Shown in pieces: positions 1 through 6,359 of a stretch of 19,212 nt of DNA. The notes below the pieces were generated by a model. That model was not told the origin of the DNA. It worked only from the letters and a program-made list of their open reading frames with translations, and did not search any database. Origin of the DNA: an uncultured Anaerococcus sp. (GTDB taxonomy: Bacteria; Bacillota; Clostridia; Tissierellales; Peptoniphilaceae); the NCBI GenBank assembly GCA_902465755.1, contig CABQOK010000005.1, positions 1 to 19,212 on the forward strand. Direction: 5' to 3'. Both the position numbers and the translations under genes were made by a program. Numbering within the stretch: position 1 is the stretch's first letter; every line of letters starts with the position of its first letter.

Positions 1-104
1 TTAAGGAAAAACCTTACTTTTATCTAGTTTTGATAGCGGCTCTTTTAATGAGCGCAAATGCCTATCTTAAGTATAAAAAATATAAAGATAGTAGAAAAAT
101 TTGA
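1..104 (+). CDS. C-terminal end of an unidentified membrane protein (partial)
   Basis: An open frame (codons from position 3) enters from the left edge and stops at TGA 102-104, giving 33 residues. The visible tail has a hydrophobic stretch of about 14 residues (YLVLIAALLMSANAYL) followed by a lysine/arginine/tyrosine-rich end. This is the pattern of a final transmembrane helix with a cytoplasmic basic tail. Too little is present to assign a family. The stop codon overlaps the -35 box of the downstream thiamine promoter, so the two transcription units abut. The frame is inferred from its lack of stops and its composition; a short spurious frame cannot be excluded. Confidence 0.5.
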   Translation, partial: KEKPYFYLVLIAALLMSANAYLKYKKYKDSRKI

Positions 105-129
105 AAAATATAAAAAATTATCTTATAAT
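101..129 (+). promoter_or_regulatory. Sigma-A promoter of the thiamine leader
   Basis: TTGAAA at 101-106 and a perfect TATAAT at 124-129 are separated by exactly 17 bases. The predicted start near 135 coincides with the first base of the TPP aptamer P1 helix, which strongly supports this as the riboswitch promoter. Confidence 0.85.
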
Positions 130-134
130 GTAAA

Positions 135-217
135 TAGCTAGGGGTGCAATAGCTGAGAGATGGAATTATCCATTAACCCTTTAAACTTGTTAGGTTAAAA
201 CCTGCGTAAGAAAGCTA
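135..217 (+). promoter_or_regulatory. TPP (THI-box) riboswitch aptamer
   Basis: The conserved TPP aptamer blocks are present in order. GGGGTGC is at 141-147 and GCTGAGA at 152-158. A short P3 hairpin (ATGG...CCAT) follows at about 160-173. ACCCTTTAAAC begins at 176 and the CTGCGTA block is at 202-208. The ends pair as P1 (TAGCT at 135-139 with AGCTA at 213-217). This class binds thiamine pyrophosphate and shuts off thiamine genes in cis. An intrinsic terminator follows at 242-266 and thiamine genes start at 620, so transcription attenuation is the expected mode. The 400-base distance from aptamer to first gene is unusually long because other RNA structures lie between. Confidence 0.93.
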
Positions 218-241
218 AGTTATAATAAAGCAAAAGTTTAA

Positions 242-266
242 AGACCCCTAGAAGGGGTCTATTTTT
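242..266 (+). terminator. Intrinsic terminator, expression platform of the TPP riboswitch
   Basis: AGACCCC (242-248) pairs perfectly with GGGGTCT (254-260) around a short loop, and ATTTTT follows directly. It lies 25 bases after the aptamer, where a riboswitch terminator is expected. Confidence 0.87.
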
Positions 267-280
267 ATACTTAAAATATA

Positions 281-475
281 GCTGATTGCGTAAGCAATCT
301 ACAACTTTTATGAAGAAACCGCGAAGCGTGTTTCTACCTTGTTTGCGCCCTCGCAAGGCCGCCCGGGGTTGATGGGAAAAGAGGGCCTGGGTCTCACACG
401 CCGACGGGCTGACTAAAACCAGACGGGGCATGCGGAAAGCCCCGAGAGGTTGTCTCCCGGAGGTTCGAAGAGAAA
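281..475 (+). ncRNA. GC-rich structured non-coding RNA, probably raiA class
   Basis: Bases 361-460 are 65% G+C in an otherwise AT-rich intergenic region, and the block is dense in complementary segments. Helices I can pair: 284-289 with 294-299, capped by GTAA (a GNRA loop only on the plus strand); 315-322 with 326-334, with one bulge and a GAA loop; 337-341 with 354-358; 387-390 with 419-422; 425-429 with 439-443; and a long-range helix CCGGGG (363-368) with 455-460 that would close a multi-branched core. Unpaired-looking purine-rich patches (GTTGATGGGAAAAG, GACTAAAACC) resemble conserved RNA loops. There is no credible protein frame. Size (about 195 bases), high GC and compact fold fit the raiA motif of Bacillota and Actinomycetota, but the family name is from memory, not an alignment. 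tmRNA, 6S, SRP RNA and RNase P hallmarks are absent. Ends are approximate. No strong own promoter is seen, so it may be transcribed from the promoter at 101-129. Confidence 0.6.
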
Positions 476-551
476 CATTTAGTATAGTATAGAATCCTAT
501 TGATGAAGTTTATGATAAAATAATAAAAAATATCAATTTGTTGAGTGTTTT

Positions 552-605
552 GGCACAAAGGGGCATACCACCTCGGGTATGGTTGTCCTTTCTGTGCCTT
601 TTTTT
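552..605 (+). terminator. Strong terminator or attenuator hairpin just upstream of thiS
   Basis: GGCACA (552-557) pairs with TGTGCC (593-598). The inner AAGG (558-561) pairs with CCTT (587-590), and CATACC (564-569) pairs with GGTATG (576-581). Seven T residues follow (599-605). It could end the structured RNA at 281-475, or act as a second attenuator of the thi operon, since the thiS ribosome binding site begins immediately after the T tract. It might correspond to a thiS-upstream RNA motif, which I cannot confirm by eye. Confidence 0.85.
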
Positions 606-619
606 GAGGGGGTGATTTT

Positions 620-817
620 TTGATTAAGTTAAACGATAAGGAAGTTTCTTTCATAGAGGGGGAAAATCTTAGGGACTTTCTTTTAAGGAACAATTACGAC
701 CCAGATTTTCTTGCTTGTGAGGTAGATAGTAAGCTTGTGAAGAAAGTAGACTTTGAGGACTTTGTAGTTGAAGATGGATCAAAGGTAGAAGTTTTTTCTT
801 TTGTAGGAGGGGGTTGA
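620..817 (+). CDS. thiS: Sulfur carrier protein ThiS
   Basis: ThiS is a small ubiquitin-like protein whose C-terminal glycine is adenylated by ThiF and converted to a thiocarboxylate, the sulfur donor for the thiamine thiazole ring. The 65-residue length is typical of the family, and the protein ends in Phe-Val-Gly-Gly-Gly, giving the required C-terminal di-glycine. The start is TTG at 620, chosen because GAGGGGG at 606-612 is a well-placed ribosome binding site and no ATG lies nearby. It is the first gene of the thi operon and is followed after 1 base by thiF, its activating enzyme. The terminator hairpin ending at 605 leaves no room for a separate promoter, so expression depends on read-through. 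Confidence 0.92.
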   Translation: MIKLNDKEVSFIEGENLRDFLLRNNYDPDFLACEVDSKLVKKVDFEDFVVEDGSKVEVFSFVGGG

Positions 818-818
818 T

Positions 819-1430
819 ATGGACCTAAGAGAAGAGATTCTAAGAAGACAAGATCCTTATATAAACGAAATCTTGAAAAATTCTTCTGTCTCCATCCTAG
901 GCTGTGGAGGCTTGGGCTCAAATATAGCCATGTCTCTTGCTAGATGCGGGATTGGTCATATCTATATTTATGATTATGATAAGGTGGAATATTCTAATCT
1001 CAATAGGCAAAATTACGATATGGCTGATCTTGGCAAGTCTAAGGTCATACAGACTAAGAAAAAAATCGAAGAGACAATTCCATACGCCAAAGTCTATGCA
1101 AAAGATCTTAAGATAAATTGGGAAAATCTAGAAGAAATCAGCAAGAAGACTGATATTTTCATAGAGGCCTTCGATAAGAAGGAGATGAAGTCCCTTGTCT
1201 TTGACTTTTTTATAGGAAAGAAGGACAAAAAACTAATAATAGGATCAGGCCTATCTGGTCTTGGGGACCTAGAAGATATAAGGGTAAAGAAAATTGACAA
1301 TGTAACTATGATAGGAGACTTTAGGACAAGTCCTGAACAGGGGCTTTATCTTCCTTATGTGGGAGTGATAGCAAGTCTTGAGGCCTTGTATGCCGTTAAA
1401 ATTATTGAAGGAGAAGCAAATGGAAAATAA
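819..1430 (+). CDS. thiF: ThiS adenylyltransferase ThiF (short form)
   Basis: ThiF is an E1-like enzyme that adenylates the C-terminal glycine of ThiS in the cytoplasm. The 203-residue protein has the nucleotide-binding loop GCGGLGSN (28-35), the acidic residues after the second strand (YDYD, 51-54) and the family signature NLNRQ (60-64). It is of the short type: the only cysteines are at about 29 and 43. It therefore lacks both the two zinc-binding CxxC pairs and the downstream cysteine that forms a ThiF-ThiS link in Escherichia coli. Sulfur transfer must then use another protein, an inference. The start is ATG 819, one base after the thiS stop, with GGAGGGGG upstream. Its last 11 bases overlap the start of thiG, suggesting translational coupling. 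Confidence 0.9.
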   Translation: MDLREEILRRQDPYINEILKNSSVSILGCGGLGSNIAMSLARCGIGHIYIYDYDKVEYSNLNRQNYDMADLGKSKVIQTKKKIEETIPYAKVYAKDLKINWENLEEISKKTDIFIEAFDKKEMKSLVFDFFIGKKDKKLIIGSGLSGLGDLEDIRVKKIDNVTMIGDFRTSPEQGLYLPYVGVIASLEALYAVKIIEGEANGK

Positions 1431-2190
1431 AGATTACCTAGTTTTGGGAGATAAGAAGTTTGAGTCCAGATTTATCTTAGGATCTGGTAAATACTCACCA
1501 GAATTAATTGATGCTGCAGTTGAATCTGCAGGAGCCCAGATGATTACAGTTGCTCTAAGACGAGCTAACACCAAGGATGTTGCTAATATTTTAAACTATA
1601 TCCCAAAGGAAGTTACAATAATTCCTAACACATCCGGTGCAAGAAATGCAGATGAGGCAATTAGGATAGCAAGACTTGCTAGAGAGATGGGTTGTGGCAA
1701 TTTCGTAAAGATTGAAATCATGAGAGATAGCAAATATCTCTTGCCAGACAATGCCGAAACCCTAAAGGCAACTGAGGTCCTTGCCAAGGAAGGCTTCGTA
1801 GTTCTTCCTTATATGTACCCAGACCTAAACTTTGCAAGAGACCTAAGGGATGCGGGAGCTGCTTCAATCATGCCTCTTGCAAGTCCAATAGGATCAAACA
1901 AGGGCCTTGCTACCAAGGACTTTATCAAAATCATAATAGATGAGATCGACCTTCCTGTAATTGTCGATGCGGGAATTGGAGTTCCAAGCCATGCTTCAGA
2001 AGCCATGGAGATGGGAGCTGGTGGTATTATGGCCAATACTGGAATTGCCAGTGCATCTGATATTGCTATGATGGCCAAAGCCTTCAAGCTTGGAATCGAA
2101 GCAGGAAGATGCGCCTACCTTGCAAGACCAGGTAGAGTTTTAGATAAGGGTGCTGATCCATCATCACCACTAAGGGACTTTTTTGACTGA
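1420..2190 (+). CDS. thiG: Thiazole synthase ThiG
   Basis: ThiG is a TIM-barrel enzyme that builds the thiazole phosphate ring from deoxyxylulose 5-phosphate, dehydroglycine and ThiS thiocarboxylate. The 256-residue protein has the expected FILGSGKY opening (18-25). A lysine at about 97 (NFVKIEI) sits where the family Schiff-base lysine is found. Glycine-rich phosphate-binding loops VDAGIG and [12 protein letters not shown] lie near residues 180-215. I chose ATG 1420 over an in-frame start at 1378 because GAAGGAGA lies just before it and the product then begins like other ThiG proteins. It overlaps thiF by 11 bases and thiH by 8. ThiH supplies dehydroglycine to ThiG, and the two usually form a complex. 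Confidence 0.94.
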   Translation: MENKDYLVLGDKKFESRFILGSGKYSPELIDAAVESAGAQMITVALRRANTKDVANILNYIPKEVTIIPNTSGARNADEAIRIARLAREMGCGNFVKIEIMRDSKYLLPDNAETLKATEVLAKEGFVVLPYMYPDLNFARDLRDAGAASIMPLASPIGSNKGLATKDFIKIIIDEIDLPVIVDAGIGVPSHASEAMEMGAGGIMANTGIASASDIAMMAKAFKLGIEAGRCAYLARPGRVLDKGADPSSPLRDFFD

Positions 2191-3349
2191 TATGAATATT
2201 AAAAGCGTAAATGATTATTTCCCAGAAATGGATATAATCGACTCAGATATAAAAGAAAAAATCGAAGAAGCTTACAATAGAGTAAAAGATATAGATGTAA
2301 GCGAGGCGGATGTCCTAGCTAGCCTTAATAAGAAAAATCTCTCAGAAAGAGACTTCTACAATCTCATAAGCGATAGGGCAGAAGATCATTTAGAAGAGAT
2401 GGCAGAGCTTGCAAAAGATGCTAGGATTAGATATTTTGGCAATAATGTATGCCTATTTTCTCCAATCTATATAGCTAACTATTGCGAGAACTCTTGTAGG
2501 TATTGTGGTTTTAGGGCAAAAAGCGATATCAAAAGAGCTAAGCTTAACCTAGAAGAGATCGAAGAAGAGATGAAGGCTTTGTCAGAAACTGGTATTGAAG
2601 ATGTTCTAATCCTCACTGGTGAAAGCGAGAGATTTTCTTCTGTAGATTATATAGCAGATGCTTGTAGGCTTGCCAGCAAGTATTTTAAGGTTGTAGGAAT
2701 AGAAGTCTATCCAGCCAATGTTTCTTCTTATGAGAAATTAAGAGAGGCTGGGGCGGATTTCGTTACAGTCTTCCAGGAATCCTACAACAAGGAAGCTTTC
2801 GACTACTATCATCCCGCAGGGCATAAGCGAAGCTTTAACTATAGAATCAATACTCAAGAGCGCGCCCTTATGGCAGGCTTTAGGGGAGTGGGCTTTGGGG
2901 CTCTCTTTGGACTTTCTGATCCTATAGAAGATGCTTTTAAGCTTGCCATCCATGCCAAGGAAGTTCAAAGGAAATATCCTCAGGCAGAAATTGCAATCTC
3001 TCTTCCAAGGATTAGGCCAACCCACGGGGCGGATGACACTCTAGACTTTAATATCGTAGATGATAAGAAGTTCTTCCAAATCATGCTTGCAATTAGAATA
3101 TTTTTGCCTTTTGCCTCTATTACCCTTTCAACACGTGAGTCGAAAGACTTTAGAGACTTGGCAGTAAAATATTCGGCTACTAAAATCTCTGCTTCAGTAG
3201 ATACTTCTATAGGACACAGGTCAAAGAAGAGTGCCGACGAGGGAGATGAGCAGTTTGAGATTGACGATAGCCGTTCTACCGAACAAGCCTTCGAAGACCT
3301 CAAGAAAATCGGCATGACACCAGTCTTTACTGATTATATAAATTTATAG
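2183..3349 (+). CDS. thiH: Tyrosine lyase ThiH (radical SAM)
   Basis: ThiH cleaves L-tyrosine to dehydroglycine and p-cresol using a 4Fe-4S cluster and S-adenosylmethionine; dehydroglycine feeds ThiG. The 388-residue protein has the radical SAM triad [12 protein letters not shown], with cysteines at about 101, 105 and 108 (CxxxCxxC), preceded by the PIYIANYC context typical of ThiH/HydG-type enzymes. Use of ThiH rather than oxygen-dependent ThiO fits an anaerobic lifestyle. The start is either TTG 2183, better spaced from AGGG at 2173-2176, or ATG 2192. The TTG choice overlaps thiG by 8 bases and suits coupled translation. The C-terminal part (residues 270-380) contains the LSTRES motif usual for the family. 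Confidence 0.93.
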   Translation: MTDMNIKSVNDYFPEMDIIDSDIKEKIEEAYNRVKDIDVSEADVLASLNKKNLSERDFYNLISDRAEDHLEEMAELAKDARIRYFGNNVCLFSPIYIANYCENSCRYCGFRAKSDIKRAKLNLEEIEEEMKALSETGIEDVLILTGESERFSSVDYIADACRLASKYFKVVGIEVYPANVSSYEKLREAGADFVTVFQESYNKEAFDYYHPAGHKRSFNYRINTQERALMAGFRGVGFGALFGLSDPIEDAFKLAIHAKEVQRKYPQAEIAISLPRIRPTHGADDTLDFNIVDDKKFFQIMLAIRIFLPFASITLSTRESKDFRDLAVKYSATKISASVDTSIGHRSKKSADEGDEQFEIDDSRSTEQAFEDLKKIGMTPVFTDYINL

Positions 3350-3356
3350 GAGAAGT

Positions 3357-3902
3357 ATGGAAAACAAAAGAAAAATTCTAATACTAGTAACTATGTCCAT
3401 GTTTGTGGCAATCGGAGTTGTTATCTCCCCTATCCTAAGGTTTGAGGGCTTTGCCCCTACAGCTCACTTTGTAAATATAGTTTGCTCAGTCTTTCTAGGA
3501 CCTTGGTATAGCTTACTAAACGGAATTATTACAGCTGCTATCCGAATGAGTCTTATGGGAATTCCTCCCCTTGCTATAACAGGGCAAGTCTTTGGAGCCT
3601 TCTTGTCAGGCTTTCTTTACAGAAAGAGCAAGGGCTCAATCCTTGCTTGTGTAATTGGGGAGATTATAGGAACAGGAATTATTGGATCAATAGCCTCCTA
3701 CCCAGTCATGGCCCTTCTTTGGGGTAAGGGAGATATAACCTGGTACTTCTACCTTCCAAGCTTTTTGATAGCTACACTTATAGGAGGAACGGTAGCCTTT
3801 ATCTTTCTAAAGACCCTACAAAGAGCCAAGGCTCTCTACCCAATCCAAAAGAAATTAGGAGTAAATGTCTATGAAAAATCTAAATCAGATTTTGCTAAAT
3901 AG
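3357..3902 (+). CDS. thiW: ThiW, predicted thiazole-precursor ECF transporter substrate subunit
   Basis: This 181-residue, strongly hydrophobic protein has about five or six membrane segments (roughly 7-25, 38-60, 72-88, 95-118, 128-152). That size and layout is usual for the S component of energy-coupling-factor vitamin transporters. The PTAHFVN and LLNGIITAAIRMSLMGIPPLA regions are characteristic of ThiW, a family predicted from genomic context to import hydroxyethylthiazole. Position directly before the hydroxyethylthiazole kinase thiM supports that substrate. The shared ATPase and T subunits of the transporter are not in this window. The start is ATG 3357 with TAGGAGAAG upstream. The end overlaps thiM by about 32 bases. 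Confidence 0.85.
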   Translation: MENKRKILILVTMSMFVAIGVVISPILRFEGFAPTAHFVNIVCSVFLGPWYSLLNGIITAAIRMSLMGIPPLAITGQVFGAFLSGFLYRKSKGSILACVIGEIIGTGIIGSIASYPVMALLWGKGDITWYFYLPSFLIATLIGGTVAFIFLKTLQRAKALYPIQKKLGVNVYEKSKSDFAK

Positions 3903-4692
3903 GAAGAAATTAAGAGATACTTCACCCCTAATCCATGCCATAACCAATCCCATAGCCATAACCATGGTGGCAAATGGGATTCTTGCCACGGGAGCCAAGG
4001 CGATCTGTGCAGCCCATCCTGATGAAGTTTCAGAAATTGTAAATATGTCCAAGGCCTTAAGCCTTAATTTGGGTAATATAACGAGTGAGAGAATGGTCGC
4101 TATGAGAAAGGCTAGTCAAAGTGCTAAAAGGAAAAACATTCCCCTAGCCTTAGATGCGGTGGGAGTAGGAGCTTCCACCCTTCGTCTGACCTATGCCAAA
4201 GACCTTTTAGAAAAACATCATTTCGATTTGATAAAGGGAAATAGCTCGGAGATTAAGGCCCTTGCTGGAGAAAAAAGCGAGGCTTTGGGCATAGATGTAG
4301 GAAAGAAGGATGAGATAAGAGAAGGAAATATAGAAAGTCTCGCCCAAACAGGAAGGAGACTATATCAAAAATACAATTCGACTATCTTAATTACTGGTAA
4401 GTCCGACCTTTTAGTAACAGAGGATAGGTATTTTGTAGTAAATAATGGAGTAGAGAATCTTTCCAAAATCACAGCGACAGGCTGTATGCTTACAGGAATA
4501 ATTTCAAGCTTTATGGCTGTTACAGGTCCCCTAGAAGCATCCCTTATGGGCTTACTTCTCCTTGAAGTTTCTGCAGAGATGGCAAATACCGATAGGCTAG
4601 GAACATTTCTTGTAAATCTCATGGATGAAATTTCTACGATAGAAGACGAAGTAATAAGCCAAAAGGCTGATATAAGAGAGGTAGAATTTTGA
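3871..4692 (+). CDS. thiM: Hydroxyethylthiazole kinase ThiM
   Basis: ThiM phosphorylates the salvaged thiazole alcohol, giving the same thiazole phosphate that ThiG produces de novo. The ribokinase-fold protein is 273 residues from ATG 3871. It shows IHAITNPIA near residue 21, GNSSEIKAL at about 123-131, and the active-site loop TATGCMLTG at about 201-209 with the family cysteine near 205. ATG 3865 is an alternative start, but AGGAG at 3857-3861 is 9 bases from 3871 and only 3 from 3865. The gene begins inside the 3' end of thiW, and its TGA shares bases with the TTG start of thiE, so the three are probably co-translated. Confidence 0.93.
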   Translation: MKNLNQILLNRKKLRDTSPLIHAITNPIAITMVANGILATGAKAICAAHPDEVSEIVNMSKALSLNLGNITSERMVAMRKASQSAKRKNIPLALDAVGVGASTLRLTYAKDLLEKHHFDLIKGNSSEIKALAGEKSEALGIDVGKKDEIREGNIESLAQTGRRLYQKYNSTILITGKSDLLVTEDRYFVVNNGVENLSKITATGCMLTGIISSFMAVTGPLEASLMGLLLLEVSAEMANTDRLGTFLVNLMDEISTIEDEVISQKADIREVEF

Positions 4693-5306
4693 CAAAACTT
4701 TACTTAGTAACAAATTCAGATAAATATGACGAAGAAGAATTCCTAAGAAGGGTAGAAGAGGCCCTAAGGGGCGGAGTAGACATCCTCCAGCTTAGGGAAA
4801 AAGATAGACCTGATAGGGAAATTTTAGAACTAGGGAAAAAAGTAAAGGCCCTTTGTGATAAATACAAAGTCCCTATGCTAATAGATGATAAGGCCCACCT
4901 TGCCTGGGCTCTAGGAGTTGGAGTCCACCTGGGCCAAGAAGATATGCCTGTAGATCTAGCAAGAAAGCTTTTGGGAAAAGACGCCCTAATCGGAGCGACT
5001 GCAAAGTCTGTCGAGGCAGGATATAAGGCAGAAAAAGATGGGGCGGACTATCTTGGAGTAGGAGCAATCTTTGATACCAAAACCCACGTCAAGACCAAAA
5101 GGACCAGTGTAGAAACTCTTAAGGAAATAAAAAACAAAGTTTCTATAGACGTCTACGCCATAGGGGGATTAAACATAGAAAATATTGACGTCCTAAAATC
5201 TTCTGGAGCCAACGGAATATGTGTAGTAAGGGCCATAATGGATAGCCCAAATGTCTACGAAGATACAAAAAAGCTTAAGGAGAAAATGAGAGATATATTA
5301 GGCTAG
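4689..5306 (+). CDS. thiE: Thiamine-phosphate synthase ThiE
   Basis: ThiE condenses thiazole phosphate with hydroxymethylpyrimidine diphosphate to form thiamine monophosphate, the merging step of the pathway. The 205-residue TIM-barrel protein shows QLREK (34-38), the DD pair (66-67) that binds magnesium, GVHLGQEDMP (about 78-87), and the phosphate loops IGGLN and VVRAI toward the C-terminus. The start is TTG 4689, which overlaps the thiM stop by 4 bases; GAGAGGT upstream at 4676-4682 is its likely ribosome binding site. The loop IGATAKS (usually IGVSAHS or similar) and GAIFDTKTHVKT are slight family variants. No pyrimidine-forming gene accompanies it here. It is the last gene of the operon. 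Confidence 0.93.
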   Translation: MTKLYLVTNSDKYDEEEFLRRVEEALRGGVDILQLREKDRPDREILELGKKVKALCDKYKVPMLIDDKAHLAWALGVGVHLGQEDMPVDLARKLLGKDALIGATAKSVEAGYKAEKDGADYLGVGAIFDTKTHVKTKRTSVETLKEIKNKVSIDVYAIGGLNIENIDVLKSSGANGICVVRAIMDSPNVYEDTKKLKEKMRDILG

Positions 5307-5378
5307 ATCAATTAGCCTTTAGAGATCCGTATTTAGCTTAAGTTTATCAATGAATTTATAGGATAGACTTAAAATAAA

Positions 5379-5425
5379 AATCGTCCCATTATTAGACTGT
5401 AACCTAGCTAATAATTGAGACGATT
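5379..5425. terminator. Bidirectional terminator between thiE and the glutaredoxin-like gene
   Basis: AATCGTC (5379-5385) pairs with GACGATT (5419-5425), and inside it ATTATTAG (5388-5395) pairs with CTAATAAT (5408-5415). An A-rich run precedes and ATTTTTC follows, so it can end both the thi operon and the convergent folA unit. A weak hairpin, GGCTA/TAGCC at 5301-5317, lies at the thiE stop. Confidence 0.85.
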
Positions 5426-5453
5426 ATTTTTCTTTATTTAATTTCTATAGATT

Positions 5454-5699
5454 TTATAAAAATTCTACTTCCTTCTCATCAATGACCTTACAAGGAACCC
5501 CAACTCTTGCTGCTTCTTTCACTTCATCAAAGCCTTCGAGCCTATCTCTAAAGTAGAGAAATCTCTTAAGGTTAGCCATAGAATCTGTAATATTGTAAAG
5601 GCTAACTCCCTTGTACTTGTCTGGATTTTTGTCATAATCTGCCATTATTAAAGTACAATCCGGACACTTATCGCTTACAAAAAATTCAATCTTTCCCAT
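5454..5699 (-). CDS. Small glutaredoxin-like protein with CPDC motif
   Basis: This 81-residue protein has the layout of a minimal thioredoxin/glutaredoxin fold. An N-terminal strand IEFFVS is followed by the redox motif C12-P-D-C15, and near residue 67 GVPC provides the cis-proline region plus an additional cysteine (70). It resembles the glutaredoxin-related proteins of about 80 residues common in clostridia. The physiological partner is unknown. It is translated from ATG 5699-5697 with a perfect AGGAGG upstream, and its first 14 bases lie inside the end of the upstream folA gene, so it is co-transcribed and probably translationally coupled with dihydrofolate reductase. A specific role in electron supply to folate or nucleotide metabolism is only a guess. 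Confidence 0.82.
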   Translation of the reverse strand: MGKIEFFVSDKCPDCTLIMADYDKNPDKYKGVSLYNITDSMANLKRFLYFRDRLEGFDEVKEAARVGVPCKVIDEKEVEFL

Positions 5700-6180
5700 A
5701 ATTATTCCTCCTATATCTCACATATCTAAAAGATACCCCATTTTCTTCCATAATATCAGATTCTTCGCTTAGGGACCAGTCCTCATCTTGGTCAAAATTG
5801 TGGAGAAAGCTATCAGCCTTCCTTGCCTCATAAATCTTAGTGATGATGGCCTCATCGCAATACTCTAGGAAGATTTCTACTATCTTCTCCCCGCCTATAA
5901 CAAAGACTTCCTCAGACCTTTCCCTAACATAGGCTAAGACATCCCTGTAGTCGGTAAATACCTTCGCACCTTTTGCCTTATAATCCTTATTTCTAGAAAG
6001 AACTATATTTTCCCTATGAGGAAGGGCGCCTCCCATGGACTCATAGGTCTTTCTGCCCATGATACAGATATTTCCTAAAGTATAGGACTTAAAATGCTTA
6101 AGGTCCCTTCTTATATGAAAAAGCATTTGTCCATCCTTGCCAATCCCCCAATTCTTATCAACTGCCAAAATAATTTTCAT
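5686..6180 (-). CDS. folA: Dihydrofolate reductase
   Basis: It reduces dihydrofolate to tetrahydrofolate with NADPH. The 164-residue protein has the usual family length and landmarks: ILAVDKNWGIGKDG (4-17), the catalytic acidic residue Asp26 in RRDLKHFK (24-31), MGRKTYESMG (41-50), LSRN (61-64) and the NADPH loop VIGGEKI (94-100). The segment before Asp26 reads MLFH rather than the LPWH of Escherichia coli, a variation usual in clostridial enzymes as I recall them. The ribosome binding site AAGGAG precedes the ATG at 6180. No thymidylate synthase gene adjoins it. It is the first gene of a two-gene minus-strand unit with the glutaredoxin-like gene. Confidence 0.95.
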   Translation of the reverse strand: MKIILAVDKNWGIGKDGQMLFHIRRDLKHFKSYTLGNICIMGRKTYESMGGALPHRENIVLSRNKDYKAKGAKVFTDYRDVLAYVRERSEEVFVIGGEKIVEIFLEYCDEAIITKIYEARKADSFLHNFDQDEDWSLSEESDIMEENGVSFRYVRYRRNNYGKD

Positions 6181-6197
6181 AATAACTCCTTAATCTC

Positions 6198-6206
6198 ATT
6201 ATATCA
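6198..6206 (-). promoter_or_regulatory. Extended -10 promoter of folA
   Basis: On the minus strand TGATATAAT (TGn plus a consensus -10, bases 6206 to 6198) lies about 20 bases upstream of the folA start. No good -35 box is present at 17 bases, which is compatible with an extended -10 promoter. Confidence 0.55.
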
Positions 6207-6234
6207 TCTTAGCCAAAAATTACAGGCAAACATT

Positions 6235-6256
6235 ATCTTTATATTTTGATAAAGAT
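6235..6256. repeat. Inverted repeat in the folA/kinase divergent region
   Basis: ATCTTTAT (6235-6242) and ATAAAGAT (6249-6256) form a perfect 8-bp inverted repeat with a 6-base spacer. It lies upstream of both divergent promoters. It could be a regulator site, but in AT-rich DNA chance cannot be excluded. Confidence 0.35.
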
Positions 6257-6298
6257 TATAAATAAGACCTTGCAAATGTTTGATTTTGTAAGAAAGTG

Positions 6299-6327
6299 TT
6301 GACAAACTTTCTTTTTTCATATATATT
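6299..6327 (+). promoter_or_regulatory. Sigma-A promoter of the BadF/NagK-type kinase
   Basis: A perfect TTGACA at 6299-6304, a 17-base spacer, and TATATT at 6322-6327. The predicted start near 6334 leaves a short leader to ATG 6360 and rules out translation from the TTG at 6327. Confidence 0.85.
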
Positions 6328-6359
6328 TGAAGCAAAAGAAGAAAAAGCGAGGAGATATT

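Noticed and set aside
455..475. tRNA or tmRNA end suggested by GGTTCGAA at 462-469
   Set aside because: The flanking bases do not form a T-arm stem, no acceptor stem or CCA is found, and no cloverleaf can be drawn.
281..475. Identification as 6S RNA, SRP RNA or RNase P RNA
   Set aside because: There is no long interrupted rod with central bubble (6S), no SRP GGAA tetraloop domain with its conserved flanks, and no RNase P signature segments.
541..605. T-box leader upstream of thiS, suggested by ACCACCTCGGG
   Set aside because: The conserved T-box AGGGTGGNACCGCG sequence is missing and there is no specifier stem; the region is explained by a simple terminator hairpin.
195..693. Minus-strand open frames (195-431 and 394-693) across the thiamine leader
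   Set aside because: They run antisense through the TPP riboswitch, its terminator, the GC-rich RNA and part of thiS. Their translations look like random products of structured GC-rich DNA, and no homology-like motif is visible.
6327..6359. N-terminal extension of the sugar kinase from a TTG at 6327
   Set aside because: That codon overlaps the promoter -10 box and lies upstream of the predicted transcript start. ATG 6360 has a good ribosome binding site and the normal family N-terminus.
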